The notes below the pieces were generated by a model. It was not told where the DNA came from, ran no database searches, and saw only the letters and a list, made by a program, of their open reading frames with translations. A program made the position numbers and the translations under genes. This document shows, piece after piece, positions 54,918 through 64,000 of a DNA stretch of 64,000 bases. The stretch's first letter is position 1, and each line of letters starts with the position of its first letter. Origin of the DNA: Annona cherimola (lineage: Eukaryota; Streptophyta; Magnoliopsida; Magnoliales; Annonaceae); NCBI GenBank assembly GCA_030490835.1, contig CM059975.1, forward strand, positions 32,210,133 through 32,274,132. The letters run 5' to 3'.

Positions 54918-55258
54918 CCACTCCACCATCCGCTTCTCTTCCCTCTCATTCGACAGCTTGCAACACGGCCTCCCTCCCCACGCCGAAAACACCAACTCCA
55001 TCCCTCCCCATCTCTTCCTCCGCTTCATCCACGCCACTCGATCCCTCCAGCCTTCCTTCGATCATCTCGTCTCTGAAATCCGCGCTCGAGAAGGCCGTCT
55101 GCCTCTCTGCATCATCTCCGACGAGTTCATGTCTTGGTCCGTCGAGACTGCCAGCAAGTTTTGCACTTTCCACTCTGTCGTCTTCACCTCCGATGGCTAT
55201 GGTTTGGTGATCTTTTGCAACATTTGGAACCACCTGCCGCACAGGCAAACTGATGCGG
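54918..55258 (+). pseudogene. Captured UDP-glycosyltransferase N-terminal fragment (left arm and centre)
   Basis: The frame reads TIRFSSLSFDSLQHGLPPHA, then IPPHLFLRFIHATRSLQPSF, LPLCIISDEFMSWSVETAS and CNIWNHLPHR. This order and content (IRF-x-PF, HGLPP-x-ENT, PLCII-D, W-x-NLPHR) resembles the N-terminal acceptor domain of plant family-1 UGTs, closest in my memory to the UGT92 group. About 110 residues are present of a ~480-residue enzyme. The C-terminal PSPG sugar-nucleotide box is missing, so it cannot be an active enzyme. The part to ~55150 is in the inverted arm; the rest is single-copy. Confidence 0.75.
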
Positions 55259-55843
55259 GAAAAAAATGGGGTCTAATGCATGGCAGAAAAAAAATTGTAA
55301 GCTATGGGGGCAATGTGGACCGCCCAGGCAGCTTTTGATTTTTGAGCCATTAACAAATTTCCCTGAAACTGCAAGCAAATTAGGTCTAGCGCATGCTTGG
55401 CAATTCAAAACAAAATTCCGGCAGCGGAGAATCTTAAATGGTAGCCTCCATCACCGCCTCTGCTATTATCTTTCTGCAGCTAGCAGCGTGTTCAATTTAG
55501 CACATATTCAAAAAGTAAAAAAATCAGCAGTAGCTCAGACAAGGAAAACAGCAAATCTCGATCAGAAAATGTCTTCGGCAATTTTATTTTGTGCTTTCAA
55601 AATCCAACCATTGTGAAGATTAAGTTGCAATTATGGAAACCCATCGTTTGTGCTTGGTTTAGAGAAGTACCAACCTTGTTTCTAGCGATATTTTTTTGGG
55701 AGCGATTTCTTGCATGCAACTAGCTTTCTAATTACATAATTCAATAAGTGTGTAGTAAACAACGGTGGAGAATTCAAATGGATAATGTGTATTAATTAAA
55801 GCCATTAGGGAATGCCTAACACGCATTATGGTCGTTCAAATTA

Positions 55844-56067
55844 GTGGTCTCGACAGACCAGGACATGAACTCGTTAGAGATGATGCAGAGAGGCGGACGA
55901 CCTTCTCGAGTGCGGATTTCGGAGACGAGGTGATCGAAGGAAGGCTGGAGGGATCGGGTGGCTTGGATGAAGTGGTGGAAGAGATAGGGAGGGATGGAGT
56001 TGGTGTTTTTGGCGTGGGGAGGGAGGCCGTGTTGCGAGCTGTCGAATGGGAGGGAAGAGAAGCGGAT
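55844..56067 (-). pseudogene. Second, inverted copy of the UGT fragment (right arm)
   Basis: On the minus strand from 56067 the same frame stays open for about 74 codons: IRFSSLPFDSSQHGLPPHA, SLQPSFDHLVSEI and PPLCIISNEFMSWSVET. It differs from the left copy at scattered positions, and SLPFDSSQHGLPP looks nearer the usual UGT consensus than the left arm. It ends at the inner edge of the arm. Confidence 0.75.
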
Positions 56068-56559
56068 GGTGGAGTGATATTCTTGTCATTTCACATGACC
56101 AGACGGTGTGTGACAGACGACGTTAGGGTGGAGGGTTTAAAATGCAAATGATGAAACCTATTAGGGTCTAATATGCCAATACGCAAATGTCGAGGTTTAA
56201 AATGCTAATGCGTAAACTTAGAGGGGGTATGACGCAAATTTCTCATTTATTTATACATGTATTAGAATGTAATAATACTTTATAAAATCATTTATTCATA
56301 TAGAAATGATATTTTGGATGGTTTAGATATCGAAAATATACTTTAGAATTGATATTTTAGCATTTTTCATAATTTACACATGAATATATATATTTTCTAA
56401 CAAATGTAGCCCATAAACATACTTGATTGAGATGAAACTTGATCATCTAAATAAACGAATGATGTTAAATATAATGAATGGATTAATTTTTTTTATCAGA
56501 TATCAAAATCTTAGATTTTGAAGGGGTTACATGACTACTTCTATGTAATATATATTTTC

Positions 56560-58530
56560 TCACATAGTTTCACAAATTGCAAATAACCCCACAAAGTTTC
56601 ACCGAAATTGCATGCATACCCATAAAGCCTCTCTTTTTTGAATTGCTATTAATGTGTGGCTTAGATATTTAGATAATGTCAAACATATCCTTAGTGCAAA
56701 GTATATTAAGATCCTCTATTTAGAAAATCCCCACTCATGTCGTTGGAGTGGAGGAGAGAATTTGGGATGACTTCCACGAAGGGCGATGAAAGGTGAGGGT
56801 AAGACTCATAATATTTTGCAACATTAGTTTTCTCGGATTTTCATTTTGATGAAAGGAGAAATCTAAAGAAGATTTATAAAAATCTTTTTCCTTTTATCAT
56901 TTTTTATTGTTTTCTTCTTTTGCCTTAGGTTGCTGTTGAGTATCAAAGTGTAAGCTACTAAAATTATGAGTTTTCTTTGATTTTTGTTTTTAAGAAAGGA
57001 GAAATCAAGTGGGTTTTGAGGTTTATTTGATGTTACTTTTTTTTTATTATTATTCATTTAAAATTTTCATTTATGTTTATTAGTCATATATTTTTGATGG
57101 ATTTTTTTTACACGACTATGTAGGGTTTTTTTAGTTGGACATTTTTTTCTTTTGAGATTTGGTTTCCTTTAGAATATTTTGGGTATTTTACTTTCTGGTA
57201 GAATTTTAGGATTTTGTAGCTGCATTTCATAACTAGTCTATTAAACCATGCCTTTTTTTTTGTTTTCATTCCTTAGATGGCGTATGACCTTAAGGTTGCT
57301 CCTTTTCCATATGTTCAATGTTGTTGTGGAGATGACATATGGTATCTTATTTTATTAAAGTCTAAAAATAGTTATGTAAGATGATTTTATAGATGCCCAA
57401 GAAAGGCATTGTGATTTTGTATAAATTTAAAGTAATGATCTTGTTAGTTAGGACAAATCAAATGTCTCGCTTAGCCCACTTAAAAAAACTCATTTGCAAT
57501 AATTTTTTTAGTTTTTTCTTCGTACAATTGTTTATCTAAGTAAATACACTTAGATAAACAAGTATATGAAAAAAAAACAAAAAAGTGTTGTAAATGAGTT
57601 TTTTTATGTAGGCTAAACATGACGTTTCTTTAGCCCTAGCTAATAGGATCATTCCTCTAAATTAAATAAGTATATAATTTACAATTATTTGTATTTTTTT
57701 GAAGAAATATGTATTTAGTTGAAAGTAAAATGACAAATTCCTTATTTCATTAGAGTTGCATGGAATACAATTACTTTTGCTGGTGTGATGCTTTTGTTGG
57801 GTGTGAAAGCATGAGTAAAGATGAAAGTAAATGTTAGTACGATCATGCTGAAGAGTTTAAGAATATTAAAAAAAGGATAGAGATTTTAGAATGAGAATTG
57901 GAAGTTGCATACAGTGTGTATAAGGAAAAAAAAATTGCAAGTGGCTACCAAATCTCCTAGAAAGCTCATGATTGCTGACTAGAGAATTTAGTCTAATTAT
58001 TTTTTGCTTAATTTATGTTGAAGGATATTTAAAGGAGTTTGCATGTAGCTAATCTATTGTTATGTTTTTCATATCAACAATAGTTTTTATTTTAATGTAA
58101 CTAGTTTATTTCACTTAATTTAGCGGTGCAAAATGGGTCGAGTAGGTCTAATTCGAGGTCGACCCCACCCTTACCATATTCTAAAAAACTCTTACCCTAC
58201 TCTATTTTAGGTTAGGTTGGTTCTAAGTAGACTACCTTATTTTTTAAGGTTAGGTCGGTTCTAAGCATACCTTATCTTATTTTTTAAAGTTGAGCCAATT
58301 CTAATTTCAGTTCAAAATTGGTTGTTTAGAATAGTCTTTATATTATATTTGCAAACTATAATTTTATTATAAGTTTTATTTAAAAACTTAAAATCAAATT
58401 GATAGTAATATAATTTTTGAAATACATTCATTAAATTTACTAATTGATAAATTAACTAAATAATTGATAAATTAAACAAGTTTCTATATCTTTAAAGAAT
58501 ATATTTATGTCTTTCATTATAAAAGATATT
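56560..58530. other. Intergenic DNA with a small inverted-repeat element
   Basis: A MULE-like terminus (GTTTCACAAATTGCAAATAA) is at about 56566, without a found partner. The element at 57430-57660 is listed separately. The remainder is AT-rich, and no coding sequence was recognised. Confidence 0.5.
57430..57660. mobile_element. Short inverted-repeat MITE, ~230 bp
   Basis: The left arm (AATGATCTTGTTAGTTAGGA, CTCGCTTAGCCCACTTAAAA, AACTCATTTGCAA) is mirrored on the right (GTAAATGAGTTTTTTTATG, GGCTAAACATGACG, GCTAATAGGATCATTCC). One arm of the same family occurs at 39855-39945. Confidence 0.65.
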
Positions 58531-58819
58531 GGGTTCTGCTTCTATGTAACCAGGTTACATAGAAGCCAGTTATATAGAAACTGTGCCATATCACCCTTCA
58601 ATTTTTAAGTTTTTGATGTTTGATGAAAAATCTAATTTATTCATTATATTTAACATTATTTGTTTATCTAGGAGTCCAAGTTTCACCTCGATAAAGTATG
58701 TTTATGAGCCACATTTATCAAAAAATATATATTCATGTGTAAATTATGAAAAATGATTAAATCTATTTACACATATATTAGATTATAATAATACTTTATA
58801 GGATCATTTATCTACATAT

Positions 58820-60116
58820 TGTTGGCCCCGAGTTAATGGCAAAACCCAAGAGGGGAGGGGTGAATTGGGTTCTTGAAAATTTTTTTGGTAAATTAAAACT
58901 TAACCCCTTATAATTTCAATCCCCTTGATGAAACGTGATATGAGATATAATGAGAGGGTGCAAATGGAATATAAAAATATAAACAATCAAACCAAACAAG
59001 AGACAACGATATATAGTGGTTCGGGCAACCTTTCCTACTCCACTCTTCCAAGCACACACCCGTTGTGTCTTGGGTTCCACTATTGTATTTTCAATACAAT
59101 CTAGAGCACCCGCTCTCTTCTAGATTCTAGCTCTAGGGGGCATATGCAATAATCACTTGTTGGTGAGACCAACTCCAACCAACCAAGTCCAATCTATTGG
59201 TGAGACAAACTCCAACCAATCAAGCAAAACCCGTTAGTGAGACAAACTCAAACCAACCCCCTGTTTTGCTTCTTCTTGAATTCGGTCTCCAATACCGATC
59301 CAAGACAACAACATAAAATAAATAAAAGAGAGATTACACTTTACAACGTGTATTCGATAAGCTCCGGAAGCTCCTTGTCTTGTAGAGATGATAATCTTGG
59401 AAGCGCACTTGAAAGTTGTAGCACTTGAAGCTTCAATAGTTATTCAAATAACTTCAACACATTTGAATATTAGAAGATGGAAGCTCAACTTGTGTTTTCC
59501 TCTTTCTTTCCTCCTTCTCCTCCTCTTCACGTTCATACATCAATGGTATATATATAGAGAAAAAAAGGTTATAGCCGTTGGAGTGGAAGTTCACGCGCAT
59601 CTAGAGCTCCAACGTTCGGATTTTCGACCGTTACGAGTTGAAGTCGCAAGTGGAGTCGACTTCGGATGAGTGGAGTCGACTTCGGATGGGTGGAGTCGAC
59701 TTGGGATGCGACTTCGTCTTGCTAAAACTTGCTGTCCAGAATTTTGCCTTCGAAGTTGCAGGTGAAGTCCACTTGGGTCTAGGACTTCACCAAGTCGCAA
59801 GTGAAGTCGACTTGGGTTGAGACTTTACTTCCGAAGTCGCAGGCGAAGTCGACTTGGGTCTGAGACTTCACCAAGTCGCAAGTGAAGTCAACTTGGGCTG
59901 AGACTTCACTTTGCAGAACTTGCAATTCATGAACTTGAACTCTTGAAACTTAAATTATTTCACATTTTCATTTTCATACACATAATTAGAGATAAAATAT
60001 CTGAGAACACTTAGACAAATGTATTAGATTCTTTTTAATGATATTTCAATTATTTGTTAATCATCAAAATCAAATTGATCATTAATAAAGCAAGCATATG
60101 ATCAACAATCTCAACA
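58820..60116 (+). mobile_element. Solo LTR, 1297 bp, of an LTR retrotransposon
   Basis: It starts TGTTGGCCCCGAG and ends TCTCAACA, a TGTTG...CAACA terminal inverted repeat. Flanks are CATAT (58815-58819) and CATAC (60117-60121), a 5-bp duplication with one mismatch. No second LTR, primer-binding site or gag-pol is present. The GAGGGGTGAATTGGG motif near the left end occurs, from memory, in long plant Copia-type LTRs. TATATATAGAGA at about 59549 could be the LTR TATA box, which fixes the plus orientation tentatively. Confidence 0.78.
59640..59915 (+). repeat. GTCGAC-palindrome minisatellite inside the LTR
   Basis: Seven versions of AAGTCGACTTGGG (five exact GTCGACTT, plus GTCCACTT and GTCAACTT) recur, mostly next to CAAGTCGCAAGTGAAGTC and GAGACTTCACC. 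The spacing is irregular, about 20-70 bp. It lies about 90 bp downstream of the putative LTR TATA box. Confidence 0.8.
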
Positions 60117-60360
60117 CATACAAATGATATTTTAAAATGGTTTGGATGCTAAAAATGCCACTTTAAAATTGATATTTAGCGTTAAATCTTTTTATTACAT
60201 TAATTTTCAATGGGCCCCATGTCTAGTGATATTAGACAAATAAAAAGGTTCAAGATGTTATAAATAATGTTAAACATAATAGATGAAATGAATTTTCTAT
60301 CAACTATTTAGATTTTAGATATGGAGGGAGTTAAATAGAAAAAGTGGTTTCATAGAAGTG

Positions 60361-61739
60361 AGGCAGAAAGACATTTTATAAAATCTGTATAAACACTTTT
60401 TTTTAAAAATAATATATTAAATATATATTAATAATTCAGATAGGTTTTGGGTACCCAAACCTTACAACTTACTATTTCTTAAATGAACCAATTTTTTTTT
60501 ACTTGAAACCTATCTTACCTTGTGGGCATCAAAATAAGAACCTACCCTATCCCTTTTAAAGCTACTTAGCTGGTTGACCCATGGATATCTTACCTAAGTT
60601 ACACATTTACTTAAATTTAGTTGTGGTTGAATCTTATTTGAAATTGCATTTATAAATCTTATGTCACAAATTTATTACATGAATAAATGTTATTACCTAA
60701 ATATTATCATATGTCCAACTGAAATTATTCTTCAATTGTTGCTACCAAAACTTTATTCTTCAATTTTTGCATGAATTACAAGCAAGAATGCTAAATAGAG
60801 CTTGCATGCATAAAAAGAAATTGAAATCATGAATTGCTGCCAAGAAATTGATTTACAATCCTTAATAGCTATCATCTAATATTAACCCATGAAAGTCATA
60901 TTTGAACATCCATCCTTTGTCATTCACCATCTGTCTTCGTTCGTGAATAAAAAACTTAAATAATATTTGCAGTTTACTATTAGTTGCCTGTCAAATAGTT
61001 ACAAAAAGAAATATTTTCAGTTTACAAACCATCATTGTTTCCAGATGACAAAATGTCTAAAAAGGTACATAAAACAAAAAAAAATCAATCTAGAACACTT
61101 CGTAACACCTGCATTCTTGAACTTTCATCTTCGAAAAATACTGCAAAAGGCTATATAAGTGGGATGACTTCAAACAATAAGTTCTATTAGCTCATTATTT
61201 CTAGTTACAATAGAAAATTAAAAGTAAAAAATTCAAATCCTAAAAATATGCAAATTGCATAAATAATTGTTTAATAAATAAGTACATCTCTCATGGATTG
61301 ATACTTGGATATATTCTTCATACACTTTGAACAGTTAAGAGACATGTATGAAATCTTGATAGAACTAGAAATATAGAGCAAGAGCTAATTTAGGTATATC
61401 TGTCACAATAATACCTCTACTAGAATATGTTAAATGCAAGTCAACTGCAAAACAGCTAGGATCCATTCAAGTCTTAGAATATGCATATTCAAGAAATTAA
61501 ACAAAAAAAGTAAAACACACTTAAAATCAAGTTAAAAGTTAAATACTTACCATTGAAAACATTTTTGATAATAAGTAATTTCATCCTTCTTGCCTATGTT
61601 TGGGAACTGGATCCTGCTAATTAAGAATAAAATTATTAGTATATTGAACTAGATATATATAAACAAATATTGAAGAGTGTTACTTTCGTCTAAATTATTG
61701 GTAATTGAGTTTGATCTTCCTCTACCCTTTCCTCTAAAA
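60361..61739. other. AT-rich DNA, no gene recognised
   Basis: No transposon terminus, RNA gene or coding exon was recognised. It may include the 3' end of the MuDR-type element that reads on the minus strand to the right. Confidence 0.4.
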
Positions 61740-63480
61740 TATGCGCCTCTGGAGTAAACAATTTCAAAAGTCAGTTGATTATTAGTTTTTCTTGATTCTT
61801 TGCAACTTTGTTTATTGTGACCATGCATACTCATTGATATCATGTTATTGTTTGCCAATCACTTTTTTCCTTTCAAGTGGTTTTCTCTCCAGCACTCTTC
61901 CTCCTTTGGGTCTTTAGACAACTTAGATTTTGCTTAACGATAGGCGATAAGATAATATAATCATTTCTTGTCTTATTGCAATTGGCTTTGTCGAGAAGAC
62001 TGTGGATGATGAGTTTATAAGTTGATCTGTAAGTTTTCCGCTAAGAAATAATGAGAACAATAGTCTTTAGAGTTATCTCTAAGCTATTTAACAATTACAA
62101 CAAGAGTATAAATGCATGATATCCTATCCTGCTACCACTGTTTACATATGCACTCTCACTTATTGACTTATACTGTGTATTGAGTACACTTTCATATTAC
62201 TTCAAACTCAAATTGAGAACATTGCATCATTTGCGGTTTCTTTGCATTTGTCATTGTATTATTCAAAATGTTTACAACTTGGGGTACCACTTTATGAAAC
62301 CATTTAAGACTTCTTTCTCTTCTTATGTGGAAAATATTTGTCATCATCCTTTTGATATCTTCAAAACACTTGCATATTAGCTTTGCTCTTTATTATATGT
62401 TGAATTTCTTCTAAGCTTCAGCAGTGTCGTTATTAATGTGATTTGAAGGCACATCATTTGGAAACGATGCTTTATAACAAATCTTGTGATGTATCTCATT
62501 TATCCAGTCATATGCTTGCTTGTTATATTGGTTCATTCATATTTTGTTCAAACTCTCCCTTTGTATATGCCCTTGTTGCTCCTTAAAAATTTATTTCTAG
62601 CTAGTCTCCTTTCCTAAAAGATTTGTTCTTCAAGTTTTTAACTAAGCATCGCATGTAGAAATGTTGTCGGATAGAGAAAATTGTGTTTATAGATTTTTGT
62701 AAATATCTTTTTTTATTAGACATTATTATATATATACCATGACTAATCACTCTTAGCATGCCTTCTAATAATCATTACCAACTTGAAAAGCATTCAATAT
62801 CCACAATACCCATTGCAAGTAGAATAATCCAATGATTGCAATCCATTATGATGGTAGATAAGATAGCTTCACCATATGAACATTTCAAAAATGTACTATC
62901 TAACTCTATAAATGGCCCGCAACCCTTATGGAATGTCTTCCTAAATGCTAAAAGTGATATGAATATTTTTCTAAATAATCCATCAAAACTAACATTATAC
63001 TCCACAATGGTGCCTAAGGTTACATCAGGTGTGACAGTAAGTCGGTATCATTTCATATAACTTTTCAAATGAACCAAACATTTTGTCAACAACTTTTTTT
63101 GGATCTCGCTATATCTTATGGTATTTTAAGTTGAGTCAACATTCTTCTTGAAAATTTTCTCGAATAGTCGCAAGTGTTGGTTTCTCTTTCTAACCATTTT
63201 GCTCAATTTTTTTTTCATGATTGAGATGTTTTCTTCTATTAACTATCTTAGAAAGCTGAGCACTTATGCTGGTTATTCACAATCATTATTCGCATTTTGG
63301 TACCATCATATTTTACTTTAGCATTAATCCTCCCAAAATAGTCGTTCACCTTATATTTCATAATAACCTTTTTCTGCTCATTCTTTATATAAACTAAGTC
63401 GAAGTCATTGCAAATGATAAACTTTATATACGCTCTTTCTAGTAGGAGAATTGATGAAAATTGTATACTAATGCCATATT
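61740..63480 (-). pseudogene. Decayed MuDR-type Mutator transposase
   Basis: On the minus strand, in shifting frames from right to left, the order matches plant MULE transposases. First comes the N-terminal MuDR domain (IKFIICNDFDLVYIKNEQ, RINAKVKYDGTKM, NNQHKC; ~63450-63270). Then the catalytic-domain segment GCGPFIELDSTFLKCSYGEA...VDIECFSSW (~62925-62775), and AYDWINEIHHKICYKASFPN (~62510-62450). A SWIM-like finger follows as CICKQW...SCIY, where the final His has become Tyr (~62155-62110). Last is a zinc-knuckle relic, MHGHNKQSC (~61830-61802), lacking its first two Cys. Many stops and frameshifts make it dead. The 5' part may extend to about 63900. Confidence 0.7.
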
Positions 63481-64000
63481 TGGATTTGACATATTATTCT
63501 TAAACTTCATCATTTGTTTCAATTTTCTCCACTCCTTTTATTCATCGCATTTGATTCATCTGGCTTGAATTCTAAGTTGCCAAGTCATTCTCTCCCTCAA
63601 ACAGTGACTCCTCATAGATGTCTTCGGCTTGATGTTCATGTGTTGGTTTGTTGTGACCTCCATATATGTTGTTATTATTTATAAAATTTCAACAAAAAAG
63701 AATACACAGAGAAGACATTGTCCATCCATAATTAAGTAAATAACTGCAAGAAAGAAATATAATGAATTTTTTGGCTATTTTAAGTTTAGCTTTAGCTGCA
63801 CCCAACTTCATCCTTAGGTTGGATCTCACATCTTCTAACTCCTCATTCGTAGGCCGATCAGATGCAACCTCTTCAGTTTCTTGGTTGTATACAAACAACT
63901 CTTCTAATTCTATGCCAAATCTTCAACTACATCCTCTTATATATATTAGTTACATCCAATTTGTCCATCCAACTCTTCATCTAAGAATAAATAAAAATTT
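63481..64000. other. Right edge of the window, possibly 5' part of the transposase relic
   Basis: A minus-strand frame at 63898-63689 has an acidic start (NQETEEVASDRPTNEELEDV), which could be the acidic N-terminal region common in MULE transposases. It is not diagnostic. Confidence 0.3.

Larger units (their letters stand above)
54752..56244. mobile_element. Pack-MULE with captured UDP-glycosyltransferase sequence in both inverted arms
   Basis: This 1493-bp element is flanked by a perfect 9-bp duplication, ATTTATTTA (54743-54751 and 56245-56253), diagnostic of the Mutator superfamily. Termini are GGGGAATTTGTGCCATACCC and, inward from the right, GAGAAATTTGCGTCATACCC. Inverted arms of about 400 bp span 54752 to ~55150 and ~55844 to 56244. 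The outer ~175 bp of each arm is non-coding; the inner part is glycosyltransferase coding sequence (see the two entries). The ~690-bp centre, 55150-55843, holds the continuation of the captured exon and then unrecognised sequence. No transposase is present, so it is non-autonomous. Confidence 0.85.
54525..56548. repeat. Foldback element (A6) split by the Mutator-type element
   Basis: Left half 54525-54751 begins CGCTTCTATGTAACCAAG; right half 56245-56548 ends TTTTGAAGGGGTTACATGAC, TACTTCTATG. Removing 54752-56253, which leaves one 9-bp target copy, restores the family order AAACACTTAGATTTATTTAT then ACATGTATTAGAATGTAA. Confidence 0.82.
58535..60360. repeat. Foldback element (A7) split by a solo LTR
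   Basis: The left part 58535-58819 begins TGCTTCTATGTAACCAGGTT and runs to GGATCATTTATCTACATAT. The right part 60122-60360 resumes AAATGATATTTTAAAATGG and closes TTTCATAGAAGTGAGG. Excising 58820-60121 (LTR plus one target copy) rejoins the family order. Confidence 0.8.

Noticed and set aside
54918..55338. Functional glycosyltransferase gene
   Set aside because: Only about 110 N-terminal residues are present, without the PSPG box, and the whole lies inside a transposon with a 9-bp target duplication.
61649..61858. 69-codon stand-alone minus-strand gene
   Set aside because: It contains the HGHNKQSCKE relic of a zinc knuckle and is better explained as the 3' part of the broken MuDR-type transposase.

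Overview
The window is nuclear DNA of a flowering plant. It has spliceosomal GT-AG introns up to 7 kb, an AT-rich background, and many plant-type transposons: RTE-like LINEs, Mutator-like elements (MULEs), MITEs, a solo LTR and long-inverted-repeat elements. No bacterial, viral or organellar gene content was seen. The lineage cannot be fixed from the sequence. Large TE-filled introns would suit an early-diverging angiosperm or magnoliid, but many others too.

Three host genes can be read. (1) 1-15813, plus strand: the 3' two thirds of an aconitate hydratase gene. Fourteen coding exons give 663 residues and keep all three [4Fe-4S] cysteines; the 5' exons lie off the left edge. (2) 18779-20382, minus strand: a two-exon gene for a 94-residue protein I do not recognise. 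(3) 25497-42377, plus strand: a complete six-exon gene for a 346-residue RNI-like (leucine-rich-repeat) plant protein. About 16 kb of its 17 kb is intron filled with repeats. The neighbours show no shared pathway.

From 42.4 kb to the right end I see no intact gene, only layered repeats. 42.8-43.5 kb holds two copies of an abundant ~275-bp MITE. 47.4-54.7 kb is a dense mosaic of two inverted-repeat families. One is a ~370-bp element whose copies sit between (TA)n tracts; the other is a ~500-bp foldback element with ~190-bp arms. Two foldback copies are split by later insertions: a 1493-bp Mutator-type element with a perfect 9-bp target duplication (54752-56244), and a 1297-bp solo LTR (58820-60116). 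The right end (61.7-63.5 kb) is a decayed MuDR-type transposase on the minus strand.

The best candidate for something new is the 54752-56244 element. It looks like a Pack-MULE that captured the N-terminal part of a UDP-glycosyltransferase gene inside its ~400-bp inverted arms, so the captured coding sequence is present twice, head to head, and still open in both arms. A transcript would fold into a long gene-derived hairpin. That RNA role is inference. The capture, the arms and the target duplication are visible in the sequence.
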